From Urophycis tenuis (Eukaryota; Chordata; Actinopteri; Gadiformes; Phycidae), in assembly GCA_036785325.1 (NCBI GenBank), contig JAXIVH010000019.1:546840-610839 (forward strand): 64,000 bases of DNA, given 5' to 3'. Of the stretch, positions 43,571 to 55,400 are shown piece by piece (position 1 is the first letter of the stretch; the number at the start of each line of letters is the position of its first letter). The translations under genes were made by a program, and so were the position numbers. The notes under the pieces are model-generated. The model had not been told where the DNA came from. It searched no databases and worked only from the letters and a program-made list of their open reading frames with translations.

Positions 43571-44977
43571 ATGGTCTCCTCTTCTCTGCTCTCGTGTCTC
43601 CTGGTGGTCTCTCTCTCAGGGATTCTCGCTCACAGTAAGGAAACTCCACACTCATTCACACGTCTCTCATGCCCGTTGCTTCCAGCGTGACAACAGGTCA
43701 TTTCCTGTTGATGAGAAAAACCCACTTTTGAGTTCAATCAACTTGAATCAACGTATGCATTTAGCATTTTGAGATGGTTTGTCCTTAAGTGTATCATTTA
43801 ATCTTATTTATATCATTTATATAAATAAGATTAATATAATTTAATCTTATTTAGGTAAATCTATTTATTGTTTATTGTCTATAGTCAGTTTTTTTTATCG
43901 CACTCCTCTATCCCCTTGTACTGCTGGTCAATGTGAATTTCTCCTAAGGGGGATTTATTAAGGAATATCTTATCTTATCTTATCTTAAGTGTTTTTGTCT
44001 TAAGTGCCTGAATAATGATTGTGAAATAATGTTGAGGACTTGACCATCTTAAGCACTGTTCTAAAGGAGCACCAGGTAACCGAGGAGAGCATTATGGTAC
44101 TTTGTTTGGAAACCTCACTGAACAGTGAACATTGAGCCACACTTGTCCACAACATGTCACTCTTCTGTGCTGCGTTTGGTCTTTAAAGCACTATCAACTG
44201 TTACCATCTGCAACCATCTGCGGTCCTTCAATCTGGAGGTGAAGTACAACAAATGCAACAGAATAGATGAGGTGTACTGTGCCCAAGCTAACATCAGAGG
44301 ATCTCTGTTTGGGGCCTTGACCAGACTTCCCAACTCTCACTCGGACTTCAAGTAAGTCATGTTTGTCTGTTTGTCTTTGTTTGACACTTAGGGTCAGTCC
44401 AAGTCTACAACCCTAACCCTAACCCTGAGATCAGACTTGACATATTATCTTTATAAAAATAAAGTAGTTTTGTTCAAACTTAAATTAAATTAAACCACAC
44501 TGGTGTTTATTGGAGTGGTTGATCAGAGGCAAGAAGTGAAGCCTTTGTGACAACAGCTGACACAAAGGAGCCTGACTCTACCCTGACGTGGAAGTGAAAG
44601 TGCCTCATGAATGCAGTCCCTTTCTTTTAGCCCCATCTGTCCTGTGGTCCACTAAGTGTGTTTCCTTGCAGTTTCACCTTCTCAGACAACATAGACTACA
44701 GAGCATACCTGGAGAGTGTGAATGGTTTGTCTGGGAACAACCAAGATCACAACTACTGGGAGCTGCTGGTTCAGCTAGCGAACAAGACCATTATCAGGTC
44801 TAATGTTGGTAGGTGTGTGCGTTTATCTATGATGTATGATTTGTCATCTTCATACAAAACATACAGTTGTGAATGTTTTTGTGTGTTGCAGGGATCAGCT
44901 GCTACATTCCTCAAGCCAAGGAGGTGGTGATCCTGAACTACCGCTGGCACCGCCTAGACAGAGGTCACTTCACCTGA
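43571..44977 (+). CDS. Gene C: secreted DUF4430-like protein, copy of gene B with altered exon 2 acceptor
   Basis: Exons 43571-43634, 44189-44351 (proposed), 44672-44808, 44892-44977. Signal peptide as in B. Exon 2 encodes FNLEVKYNKCNRIDEVYCAQ and GSLFGALTRLPNSHSDF, exon 3 NIDYRAYLESVNGLSGNNQD and YWELLV, exon 4 GISCYIPQAKEVVILNYRWH. The acceptor used in B is destroyed here (CAG changed to CAAC). The nearest upstream AG (44187-44188) keeps frame and phase and adds nine residues, giving 149 in all. If that site is not used the gene is a pseudogene. A 2-bp loss near the end shifts the C terminus to RWHRLDRGHFT. Intron 1 carries an RTE-like insertion. Confidence 0.7.
43792..43983 (+). mobile_element. 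RTE/Rex3-like 3' end in gene C intron 1
   Basis: Flanked by the 8-bp duplication CTTAAGTG (43784-43791, 43984-43991), which occurs once at the same point in gene B. Ends in an ATCTT/CTTAT tandem. Same family as 23675-23871. Confidence 0.85.
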
Positions 44978-45779
44978 TCAATCTCTCTGGGAGAGTAACC
45001 TTATTCACCTGACGGCCATCTTGGTTCTAAACACTCACAGAGTTTTCGCTCGTGTTTTGAAACAAGATGGCAGCTTGGGGAGAAAGGCCCGGAGTGTCCC
45101 ACTGTCCCCGTGGACCGGGACAGTTCACCTCTCAATGTTTCCATTGTTTTGTCCTTCTTTTTCACTGATTGTTTTACCCTGGCATATTCTCAATTTCCCT
45201 CTGTTCATTAAGTAAGTTAGTGGTAGTTAGCAGGTGAGCTTTGGCTTATTCGTTTTTTTCACCATTTTGGGATTAAAGACTTCTTCTGTTTGAACATCAA
45301 CTTGCCTCTTAGTCTGCATCCTAATTCTGAACAGATAATAAATTAAATACAAATAAATAAATAAAATATATTGAAAAAGGAATATAACATATCAAATGCA
45401 ATTCACAGCACCTGATATATGAACTGAGAGATACTTATTAGAAGATAAAGTATTATTTATATAATAAATACCATGTATAAAGCAAACTATTACTCATTTA
45501 TGTAATACAAATAGTACACAAGTATTGACCTGCTGTGTTATACTGTATTACCACACCTCACAATAGATGACTCTATGGAGCAACGCAGCAGAAGGCTTTT
45601 CTAAACTGCAATGGTGTGGAGGAAGGTATTCAGCTATTTAATAATCATATTTCTCAGGTGATATAATGCTGTTTTTGTAATATTTCTGAGGTGTGTCTAA
45701 AAGCACACCTAGATGTAAGGGATTAAAGGTCAGTGCATCGGGGTTCTCTGTAGGCCTTTGATTTGATTATTAATACCTG
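44978..45779. other. Downstream flank of gene C
   Basis: Counterpart of 9334-10189, with no recognised gene. Confidence 0.5.
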
Positions 45780-46010
45780 TTTTACTTTTCATTCTCAAAA
45801 GGATGTTTTGTTCTATCCACATATTAATATGATTAATGATGATGTTGATATGATCGATGCAGTTCACCAGTTTATCAACAGGGCTGTATAACTGTGTATC
45901 ATCTGCAGCTATGGAACTAGCTGTAATCCCAGTATCATCATATAAAGGCTAAACAGGGCCGGGCTCAAGATGGAGCCCTGTGGTACCCCGCATGTTGTTA
46001 CATCTTACAT
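45780..46010 (-). mobile_element. L2-type RT fragment (block 2)
   Basis: Same as 10190-10410. Confidence 0.55.
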
Positions 46011-46348
46011 TCATTCATAGCTGATGTGTTTATCTGTGTAGTTTGTTGACCTCTGGACATAACTGTTTTATTCATGAGCACATTAACATTTCAGGTGCTT
46101 CCCTGCAGTTTGTTACGATGGTGATTAGTCACCATCCTATTTCCTGCTGAACTGCAAAGGCAGAAAAAAACATAATGCAGTAAAGACAATCATGATCTTT
46201 TTTAATCCAATCTAAGGAAAGAAGATTTGTGCCAGAATGCCAGTTGTCTTGATAATAGGCATCAACATTGTATCAACTGATTATTGATTATCCTGGTTCC
46301 AGAGTCCTATTTTCAGCATGGAATGGGCTGCTTGTGATCTATATATAA

Positions 46349-47744
46349 TTAGCTATAATTCAGGATAACCATCTCATTGACTTGAGGAATGTAGCAGCTG
46401 ATCCCTGCAATACACACAAACATTCACAACTGTATGTTTCATATGGAGATGACAAATCATACATCGTAGATAAATGCACACACCTACCAACATTAGAGCT
46501 GATAATGGTCTTGTTCGCTAGCTGCACCATCAGCTCCCAGTAAGTGTGGTCTTGGTTGTTCCCAAACAAACCATTCACGCTCTCCAGATACGCTCCATAG
46601 TCTATGTTCTCTGAGACGGTGAAGCTGCAAGGAAACACACTTAGTGGACGACATAGGAAAGAAGGGGACTGCATTCATGAGACACTTTCAGATCCAGGTC
46701 AGGGTAGAGTCAGGCTCCTTCGTGTCAGCTGTCATCTCAAAGGCTTGCTGTGAACGTGACACCAAGCTTCCCTTCTTTCCTCTGAACATCACACACCAGT
46801 GAAACAAAAGCACCTGTGTTTTTACATTTGATTTGAGTTAAAACTAAACGACTTGTCCGTTGACGTGATCGTAAGAAGAAGTTCAAAAGACTAAAGGAGA
46901 CATGTGGTGGCTACTCTGGTCTCCTCAGGAGCTCCGTCCTGCATTCCGCTGCAGACTTCAGAGTGACACTCCGAACATAAACAAAACAACAAACATGTCT
47001 TACGTAAAGTCTGAGTGGGTGGACTTGGCCAGCCTGGTCATGGCCCCCAGCAGAGTGCCTCCCGGGGCGTTGTGTAGCAGGTACAGCTTCTTGTTGCTGT
47101 CGTGTTGGTTGTCTGTCACCACCAGGTGGAAGGGCACCTGGCCTACATCTGGTGACAGGTGAGACTTCTATGAAGACCAAACTTACAACACAACAGTCCC
47201 ACATTGTGGACAAAGAGTGGCTACTTTGTTTGGTCTTCACTGAGGTTTCCAAGGAAACAACCCATAATACTATATCAAAGTCAAAGTCAACTTTATCGTC
47301 AATCCTACCATACAATTAGTGCAAGTAATTATACAGAGGATCGAAATTACATTTCTCCAAACTAAATGTGCAATAATTATAACGGACAACATATAACATC
47401 AAACATAACAAATGACAAAATAGTGCAAAATATACACCCAGACAGTGGGCGTGTACATATAGGAAGTAGGGAAGGTGCAATATGGCAATATTACTATACT
47501 AGTGATATTAGTAACTATACTATATTATAATTCAAAACATGGAGACTTAAGGACTCAACTAAAATGCTAAATGCATACGTTGATTCAAATTGATTGAACT
47601 CGCCAACAGCAAACGCAAATGACCTGTTGTCACGCTAGAAGCATGTGAGAGACGTGTGAATGAGTGTGGAGTTTCCTTACTGTGAGTGAGGATCCCTGAG
47701 AGAGAGACCACCAGGAGACACGAGAGCAGAGCTGAGGAGACCAT
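46349..47744 (-). CDS. Gene E: secreted DUF4430-like protein, convergent with gene C
   Basis: Minus-strand exons 47681-47744, 47004-47142, 46488-46624, 46349-46404, phases 1-2-1, all GT-AG, 131 residues. Signal peptide MVSSALLSCLLVVSLSGILT. Exon 2 differs strongly from B/C: VPFHLVVTDNQHDSNKKLYL then TLLGAMTRLAKSTHSDF. Exon 3 is almost the same as B: NIDYGAYLESVNGLFGNNQD, TYWELMVQLANKTIISSNV. Exon 4 is short: GISCYIPQVNEMVILNYS, two residues shorter than the end kept in E'. Exon 1 and exon 3 similarity to B with a diverged exon 2 suggests gene conversion or exon-specific change. Intron 1 holds a LINE tail. Confidence 0.82.
47276..47560 (-). mobile_element. LINE 3' end in gene E intron 1
   Basis: Starts CAAAGTCAAAGTCAACTTTA on the plus strand, so on the minus strand it ends in a TTGACTTTGA tandem typical of fish LINE tails. 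Not present in gene B or C introns. Confidence 0.55.
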
Positions 47745-48169
47745 CCTGACGAACTGGACTAAGACCCGGTGTGCCTGGTTGCTACACAGTGTGAGCCCCC
47801 CCGCGGTCTGCCTCAGACCCAACGCTGGCCGGGAAGTCATGTGACCATCAGCAGCACACACCAGGCTTCAAGGTCAGACACGGTACTTAAACATGATAAC
47901 AATATTTACAATAGGATTATAATAAGATTATGATATGCCACCTGGTACACCAGGGACCTTCAATAAGGTTAGTTAGGGGGGCAGTTTACAGCTCCACAAC
48001 ATGTTGGGCCACAATTAAAACCCCAAAACAACAACGCTATTATTATTGTTATTCAAAAAGAATGAATAATAACATTAGACATATGTTTTTCAAGTTTACT
48101 CAATCGCCCAGTCAAATCAATTTGTTTAATGATTTATCAGTCAGTACATTTAGATATTTGGCCAACAGT

Positions 48170-48795
48170 ATCTGGCCTGTTCTAACTAGTGTCCCCCATG
48201 TCCTGCCTCAGGGCTCAGGGGCCCTCACCTCATCTCAGTCCTGTCAGCGGCCACTGACCCCAGCCTCCTGCTCCGCCCTGCAAAACGCCCCCACATGGTG
48301 TCCACATTGTGACAGCCTTCTCCAGGCTCTTGTGAAAAGCTTACGTCTCAAGAGACTCTGGTTCTCAGGCGCCTCCCTCACTTGTCTTGCCTTGTCTTTG
48401 CCCCATTCTGCCATGATGACTTCCTCCCCGAATTTGAAAGTGTTGTAACATACAATGAAGTGTTGTCAATGCTGACGCTGCAGCCCTCTTCAGTGTTGTG
48501 GCTGTGGTTATTGACTTGGATGCTCCAGGGTCCTATGTCTGCAGCACCACGCCCAAACCCTTCCTGCGCATGATTGACATGATTCAGGTTATTGTAAGCA
48601 ACTGTGTCCAGCAAATTACTCTTCAAAAGAGAAAGTTCAGGGGATTAGTTTGATGCCTCAATGACCCTTGACCTCTGTGTGCCACTCCATGACCCTGCCT
48701 CACCAACAGATTACTGATGTTGTACTGCCATGTTTCCATTGCAGAAAAATCAAAACACTTAATGGTTTCATACTTGCAAGGGGAGGGAGGGTGTG
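48170..48795. other. Unrecognised conserved stretch (block 2)
   Basis: Counterpart of 11640-12275. Confidence 0.35.
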
Positions 48796-48797
48796 CG

Positions 48798-48835
<38 letters not shown>
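48798..48835. repeat. 38-base C homopolymer adjoining a CA repeat
   Basis: Pure C run followed by a CA microsatellite. Mirrors the TG-plus-G run at 5460-5518. Confidence 0.85.
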
Positions 48836-48849
<14 letters not shown>

Positions 48850-49059
48850 ACACACACGTAAGCACGCACATGCATGCACAAGCACGCGCACTCGGCCTAG
48901 TCATCACATCATTTCATGCGAAGAATCGTTGATGTCAAAACGTTAGTAGCCGTCTTTACATGCATATATTTACACACACTCACAACTGCATCTGTCTGTT
49001 GGCGTGTCGCTACTCCGGCTGGTAGTGACGACAGTCTTACATAACAGACGAGTTACATT

Positions 49060-49430
49060 TGCTTTGCGATGCATCGGAGCTAATCGTGCTAGTTAGCGCT
49101 AGCAGCCAGGCTGGGGCTGCGGGCTGGGAGGTGGAAGTTACCCACGGGGTTTGCTGTTTCCCACGGTGTGTGCAGCTGGAGGACACCCGCCGTGTTGCTA
49201 TTCTGCGTGTTAACGGTGTGCTTTATCTCCGCCGCCACCTCCGTTCTGTCTGCGTGTTTTTTTTCCAGCCCCGTTTTTGGTTAGCCAAAACTCCCCCGGC
49301 CCGGGCCTCAGTCCGCGGTCTAGAGTGTGGTCGCGGACCGCTGAAGACTGAAGTCGGACGGGTTGCTTAGTTTGGCCGTGCGGCGACTGCGGTGTGTCCA
49401 CCATGGGAGACAGCAGAGGTGAGCAGCTCG
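49060..49430 (+). promoter_or_regulatory. rxrb: CpG-rich rxrb promoter and 5' UTR region
   Basis: High CpG density (GCGGACCGCTG, CGTGCGGCGACTGCGG and similar) in an otherwise CpG-poor window, with no TATA box, directly before the rxrb start at 49403. Consistent with a broadly expressed CpG-island promoter. Confidence 0.6.
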
Positions 49431-52400
49431 TCTGGCCTGCAGTGTATTTCATTAAAACCACCAGAAGGAGCGAGTGTCCCTGTTTTTAACCAGACACGTT
49501 TGGACAACGGATATCGGTCTATATATTGAACATTGACTGAGCTGCTGAACGTGTTGTGTTGTTTATTATCCAACCAAACTGTTTTGGTCTCTTGATCTCC
49601 ATAGCCACAAAGTCTCTGTCTTTGTCCTGCTGTTAGTGTCTTACTTTCTCATCTGTCTCCCTCTCTATCTCTCGCTCTGTCCCTCTCTATTTTAGTGTCG
49701 GTCTCACACTCTGTCTCAGTCAATGCACCCTGAACCTCCACCATCACTGTCTCCTCGCCCTTTAGATTCCCGAAGCCCCGACAGTTCTTCTGTCTCCTCT
49801 CCTCCGCCCGGCCAGCGGTCCCCGCCTCAGGGTCCCTCCACGGCCGCCTCCATGACCTCCCTGCCCCCCGCGCCCTCCCCCGGGGTCAACAGCCCCATCA
49901 GCAGCATGGGCTCCCCCTTCTCCGTCATCAGCTCGTCGCTGGGCTCGCCCTGCCTGCCCGGCACACCCTCGGTGGGCTACGGCCCCATCAGCAGCCCCCA
50001 GGTGAGGGTCCCGTCAGGTGAGGGTCCCATCAGGTGAGGGTCCTCCCAGGTGAGGGTCCTCCCAGGTGAGGGTCCCATCAGGTGAGGGTCCCATCAGGTG
50101 AGGGTCCTCCCAGGTGAGGGTCCCATCAGGTGAGGGTCCCATCAGGTGAGGGTCCCGCCAGGTGAGGGTCCTCCCAGGTGAGGGTCCCATCAGGTGAGGG
50201 TCCCATCAGGTGAGGGTCCTCCCAGGTGAGGGTCCCATCAGGTGAGGGTCCTCCCAGGTGAGGGTCCCATCAGGTGAGGGTCCCGCCAGGTGAGGGTCCC
50301 ATCAGGTGAGGGTCCCGTCAGGTGAGGGTCCCATCAGGTGAGGGTCCTCCCAGGTGAGGGTCCCATCAGGTGAGGGTCCCGTCAGGTGAGGGTCTCCAGA
50401 GCAGGCCTACTCCCCAGGTGATTGGTTGGTGAGAGTGGGTATGTGCACACCAGAGGAGACGTGGATGGGAACAGGGGAGATGCCGTTCCAGTATAGATGA
50501 GCAGTGTTTGGAAAATGAGAAACTGTTTACATTTAGAGTCGTGTGGACGTGGCCTCATACAAGATGGCTCTAGTGTTGTTTTATAGGATTTAAAAGTTTC
50601 CATTTTCACCCAAATGTATGGGTCTTTAAATACATGTCTCACTGGATCCATCCCCCCCCCCCCCCCCTCTCTGTGTCTCACTGGATTCATGCCCCCCCCC
50701 CCCCCCCCCCTCTGTGTCTCACTGGATCCATGCCCCCCCGTCTCTGTGCCTCACTGGATCCATCCCCCCGGTGTCTCTCTGTGTCTCACTGGATCCATGC
50801 CCCCCGGTGTCTCTCTGTGTCTCACTGGATCCATGCCCCCGGTGTCTCTCTGTGTCTCACTGGATCCATGCCCCCCCCCTCTCTGTGTCTCACTGGATCC
50901 ATCCCCCCGGTGTCTCTCTGTGTCTCACTGGATCCATGCCCCCCGGTGTCTCTCTGTGTCTCACTGGATCCATACCCCCCCCCTCTCTGTGTCTCACTGG
51001 ATCCATCCCCCCGGTGTCTCTCTGTGTCTCACTGGATCCATACCCCCCCCCCTCTCTGTGTCTCACTGGATCCATCCCCCCGGTGTCTCTCTCCCAGATC
51101 AACTCCACGGTGACTATGTCGGGGCTCCACGCCGTGAGCAGCTCTGACGACGTGAAGCCGCCGTTCGGTGTGAAGCTGGCGCCCCACAGCCCCGGCCCCA
51201 TGCTGGCTCAGAAACGCCTCTGCGCCATCTGTGGAGACCGCTCCTCTGGTAAGAGCCCCCCTCGTCACTACCAGGGTACCCACCCTGTGTTCTGTTAGGG
51301 TACCCACCCTGTGTTCTGTTAGGGTACCCACCCTGTGTTCTGTTAGGGTACCCACCCTGTGTTCTGTCAGGGTACCCACCCTGTGTTCTGTCAGGGTACC
51401 CACCCTGTGTTCTGTTAGGGTCTCCACCCTGTGTTCTGTTAGGGTACCCACCCTGTGTTCTGTTAGGGTACCCACCCTGTGTTCTGTTAGGGTACCTCTG
51501 TTCTGTTAGAAGAAGAAGATCCCGTGAGGGAAATTTGGTCTCTGCATTTAACCCAATCGTGAATTAGTGAAACACTCAGAACACAGTGATGGTGAAGCAC
51601 ACAGTGAGGTGAAGAACACACTTAAACCCGATGCAGTGAGTTGCCTGCAACAGCGGCACTCGGGGAGCAGTGAGGGGTTAGGTGCCTTGCTCAAGTGCAC
51701 TTCAGCCGTTCGTACTGGTCGGGGTTCGAACCGGCGACCCTCCGGTTACAAGTCCTAACCAGTAGGCCGCGGCTGCCCCTAGGGTACCCCTTAGGGTACC
51801 CACCCTGTGTTCTGTTAGGGTACCCACCTCTGTTCTGTTAGGGTACCCACCTCTGTTCTGTTAGGGTACCCACCCTGTGTTCTGTTAGGGTACCCACCTC
51901 TGTTCTGTTAGGGTACCCACCCTGTGTTCTGTTAGGGTACCCACCTTTGTTCTGTTAGGGTACCCACCCTGTGTTCTGTTAGGGTACCCACCTCTGTTCT
52001 GTTAGGGTACCCACCCTGTGTTCTGTTAGGGTACCCACCTTTGTTCTGTTAGGGTACCCACCTCTGTTCTGTTACGGTACCGTGGCACCACCACGTGTTG
52101 GGCGCCTGTGCTCTGTTTGTTACTCAGGGCAGATCTTAAGTGTATTATTATTCTCCTCCTCCTTCTCTCCTCCCCCCAGGGAAGCACTACGGAGTGTACA
52201 GCTGCGAGGGCTGTAAGGGCTTCTTCAAGCGCACCGTGCGCAAGGACCTGAGCTACACCTGCAGGGACAACAAGGAGTGTCTGGTGGACAAGCGCCAGAG
52301 GAACCGCTGCCAGTACTGCCGCTACCAGAAGTGCCTGGCCATGGGCATGAAGAGAGAAGGTAGCCCCGGTGCACAGCTCCTGGCCTGCCTGCTGGGAGGA

Positions 52401-55400
52401 GGGCGGGGCCAGGGTAGGCTGGGACAACTTGGTTAAAACAACCCAGAGGGGGATTCAGGTGTTGCAGCAGCCAGCACACGACAGGAACTGATCTGAAGCC
52501 CTGCTGGAGCCTAATGGACCCCCAGAACCCCAATGTCTGCAGTATAAACATATAGCTACCTGCTCCTTCATTTCATATCTATATAGACGTTATACATGTC
52601 ATAATATCCCACTATTTATCTCTTAAGATGAAGGCATCTGCTCAGTGATTTAATTGTCAGTGGTAGTGTCCTGGGTATAGGACTCAGCCCAGCCCACACG
52701 TGGTGACCCATCTCTCTACCTGTCTCTACCTGTCTCTCTACCTGTCTTTACCTGTCTCTACCTGTCTCTACCTGTCTCTACCTGTCTTTACCTGTCTCTA
52801 CCCTTCTCTCTACCTGCATCTCTACCTGTCTTTACCTGTCTCTACCCTTCTCTCTACCTGCATCTCTACCTGTCTCTACCTGTCTCTCTACCCTTCTCTC
52901 TACCTGTCTCTCTACCCGTCTGTCTATCAGTCTCTCTACCCGTCTCTACCCGTTTCTCTACCCGGCTGTCTATCAGTCTCTCTACCTCTCTCTACCTGTC
53001 TCTTTACCCGTCTCTCTACCTGTCTCTCTACCTCTCTCTACCCGTCTCTCTACCCGTCTCTCTACCTGTCTCTCTACCTCTCTCTACCCGTCTCTCTACC
53101 CGTCTCTCTACCTGTCTCTCTACCGCTCTCTACCAGTCTGCATGTAGTCCAGATGCACGTCCATAAAGGCTAGAGTTCCCATGTGATGGTCTGGCAGTGT
53201 AAGTCCAAGCTGCCGTGCTTTGAGAGTGAGGAAACATCCTCGGTGATGTTGAAAGGCAGCCTGAACGCTCCAGCCTGAAGCTGTGAGGGTTCCTCTCCAT
53301 GTTCCTGTTTCATCTTCACAAACCTTTCTCCTGCGTCTCTCTGCATTGTAGCTGGTAATGAGCGTTACCATGTGTGTTATTTAATCTATTGTCTTATTAT
53401 TGTTATGAAATGTGTTGGATGTAACAGTGTGCTCAATATGGTTGGTGTGGCGCATATTTCTTTTACTATGTCGTCGTTTTTTATCGTTTCAATGTTCATG
53501 TACATTAAGGAGCAGGTAGGGCCAGACTGCCCACTGTGGGGATCGAACCCGGAACCCCCAGACCACGAGACTGCTCTCTCCGGGTAGACCCGGCTGCAGC
53601 CAGGCCTCATAAGACCCTGCTATCTAGTCGAACCTCAGAAGGTCCAGTTTGGAGGTGCAGGCACACACCACGGGTATGGTCAGGGCTAGGGTCAGGGGTC
53701 AGGGCTAGTATGAAGGGGATAGACAGAACGTGGTTGACGGTGAGAACGAGGGGGGGGGGGGGTGAACTCTGTAAACGCTAACCCCATGTCCCTCTGTCTC
53801 CCTCTTGTTTTTTTTCTCTCGTTCTCTCTCTCCCCCTCTCCGTGCCTCCATAGTGGTCCAAGATGAACGTCAGAGATGTAAGGAGGGGGGGTGTGGATGC
53901 TTGTGTGGTATGTTGAACTGTGTATTCAGGACTCCCCAGTAGTTTGGTCCCCCTGCCAGAGATGGACCATAAGCCCTGGTAACAAGAGCTGTGTATGTTA
54001 TGAGGCTGATGTGTTGGTCAAATATGAAGATTATTTTATCAATATATCGTATGTTAGTTTATCTGATTTGTGGGGTTTGAGTTTTGGTGGAGAGACTGAT
54101 TTGTTGGGTTCCAATGGGCCTTTTCCAGCTAGCAACGAGCCGTTTTGTCTCTGAACCCTAGCTGTTAGCATTTAAAGGCTAGCTGCTAGTGTTTGGATCC
54201 AAAATGGAGGCTAGGGGAGTAAGGCCCCTGGACTGGAGCACAACATCAGCCTGCACCCAATCAGAACCGAGTGTAGCTGGAGTCTGCACCCAATCAGAAC
54301 TGAGTGTAGCTGGAGTCTGCTGGTTGGCTGTCAGCCTGAGCTGCTGTTCATTCAGGGATCTCCTGAACTACAACAGTAACTGCTTAGGATGTTGATTTGA
54401 AACCTTTAATTTCAAGCTCCTTCCTCGTTTGATAAGGACAAAGTGTTGACCTTTATGTACGGCCCCCTCTCCTGTGTGAGGAGTGAGTCTGTTACCTTTA
54501 TGGTCCATTCTGTGCTGCATAGTGTAACTGATAAGAGGTTAATAAGGATAAGGACACATTACACTACAGCCCCAGACAGCCACGGTCGCTACGTAGCCCC
54601 CCAGAGAGACCCCCCGTCGATACAAGCTGCTCTCCTCTCCATGTAGGAGTAGTGGAGGTGGCATGCATGCTCCTCTAGTGCAACAGGTCTTTATGAGATA
54701 CGCTGGACGTCCCCAGTACTCCATAGCCCAGCAGCTAGCAGCTCCCCCAGCCTGAAGCCTGCAGTGTGGACCTGACCTGAGTCCTGAGGACCTGAGTGAC
54801 AGTGGACCTGAGTGAGGGACACTTCCACCAACCACCTCTTCTCTCCCCCCCTCCCCCCGTACCTCCTCTCTGGGCCTCCTCCACCTGCCATGCTCTCCCC
54901 CTCCGCTCCACCCTTTTAACTCCCCCTGTTGTGCACCTCCCTCTACTCCTCCACTGCTGCTCCTGCCATTCCTCCCCCCTCTGCCTCCTTCCTCCCTCCC
55001 TCCGCTCCCGCCTCGCTTTACCCCTCCATCTTTTTTTCTTCCTATCTCCTCGTGTCTCCCATCTCCTCCTCTTCCCTCCTCTCCTGTCCCACTTTCATCC
55101 TCCCCTCCCCCTCTCTACCCCTCGCACCTCCTCTCTCCCCCCCCCCCCCCCCCTAGCGGTGCAGGAGGAGCGGCAAAGGAACAAGGAGCGCGAGGGGGAG
55201 GTGGAGTCCTCCAGTGCGGTCAATGAGGAGATGCCCGTGGAGAAGATTGTGGAGGCGGAGCTGGCGGTGGAGCAGAAGACTGAGCTCCACGCTGACGGGA
55301 CGTCTGGAGGCACCTCTGTGAGTGTGTGTGTGTGTGTGTGAGAGGTTCTCCCACGGGAGAACCTCACAGAACCATGATGACCCAGTGTCCTGTCTGGAGG

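Larger units (their letters stand above)
43396..48797. repeat. Segmental duplication, block 2
   Basis: Partner of 7958-12290. Differences: an RTE-like insertion in gene C intron 1, an intact four-exon gene E, a LINE tail in gene E intron 1, single instead of doubled copy around 46.1 kb. It ends in a 38-base C run before a CA repeat, where block 1 has CA only. Confidence 0.9.

Noticed and set aside
7958..48797. The two near-identical blocks as an assembly duplication of one locus
   Set aside because: Each block has private changes (deletion of E exons, RTE insertion with target duplication, local duplication, changed C termini), which favours a real duplication. Read depth would settle it.
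50634..51298. Proline/Ser-rich repeat proteins in several frames
   Set aside because: Minisatellite translations in intron 2; the only supported coding part is exon 3 (51098-51248).
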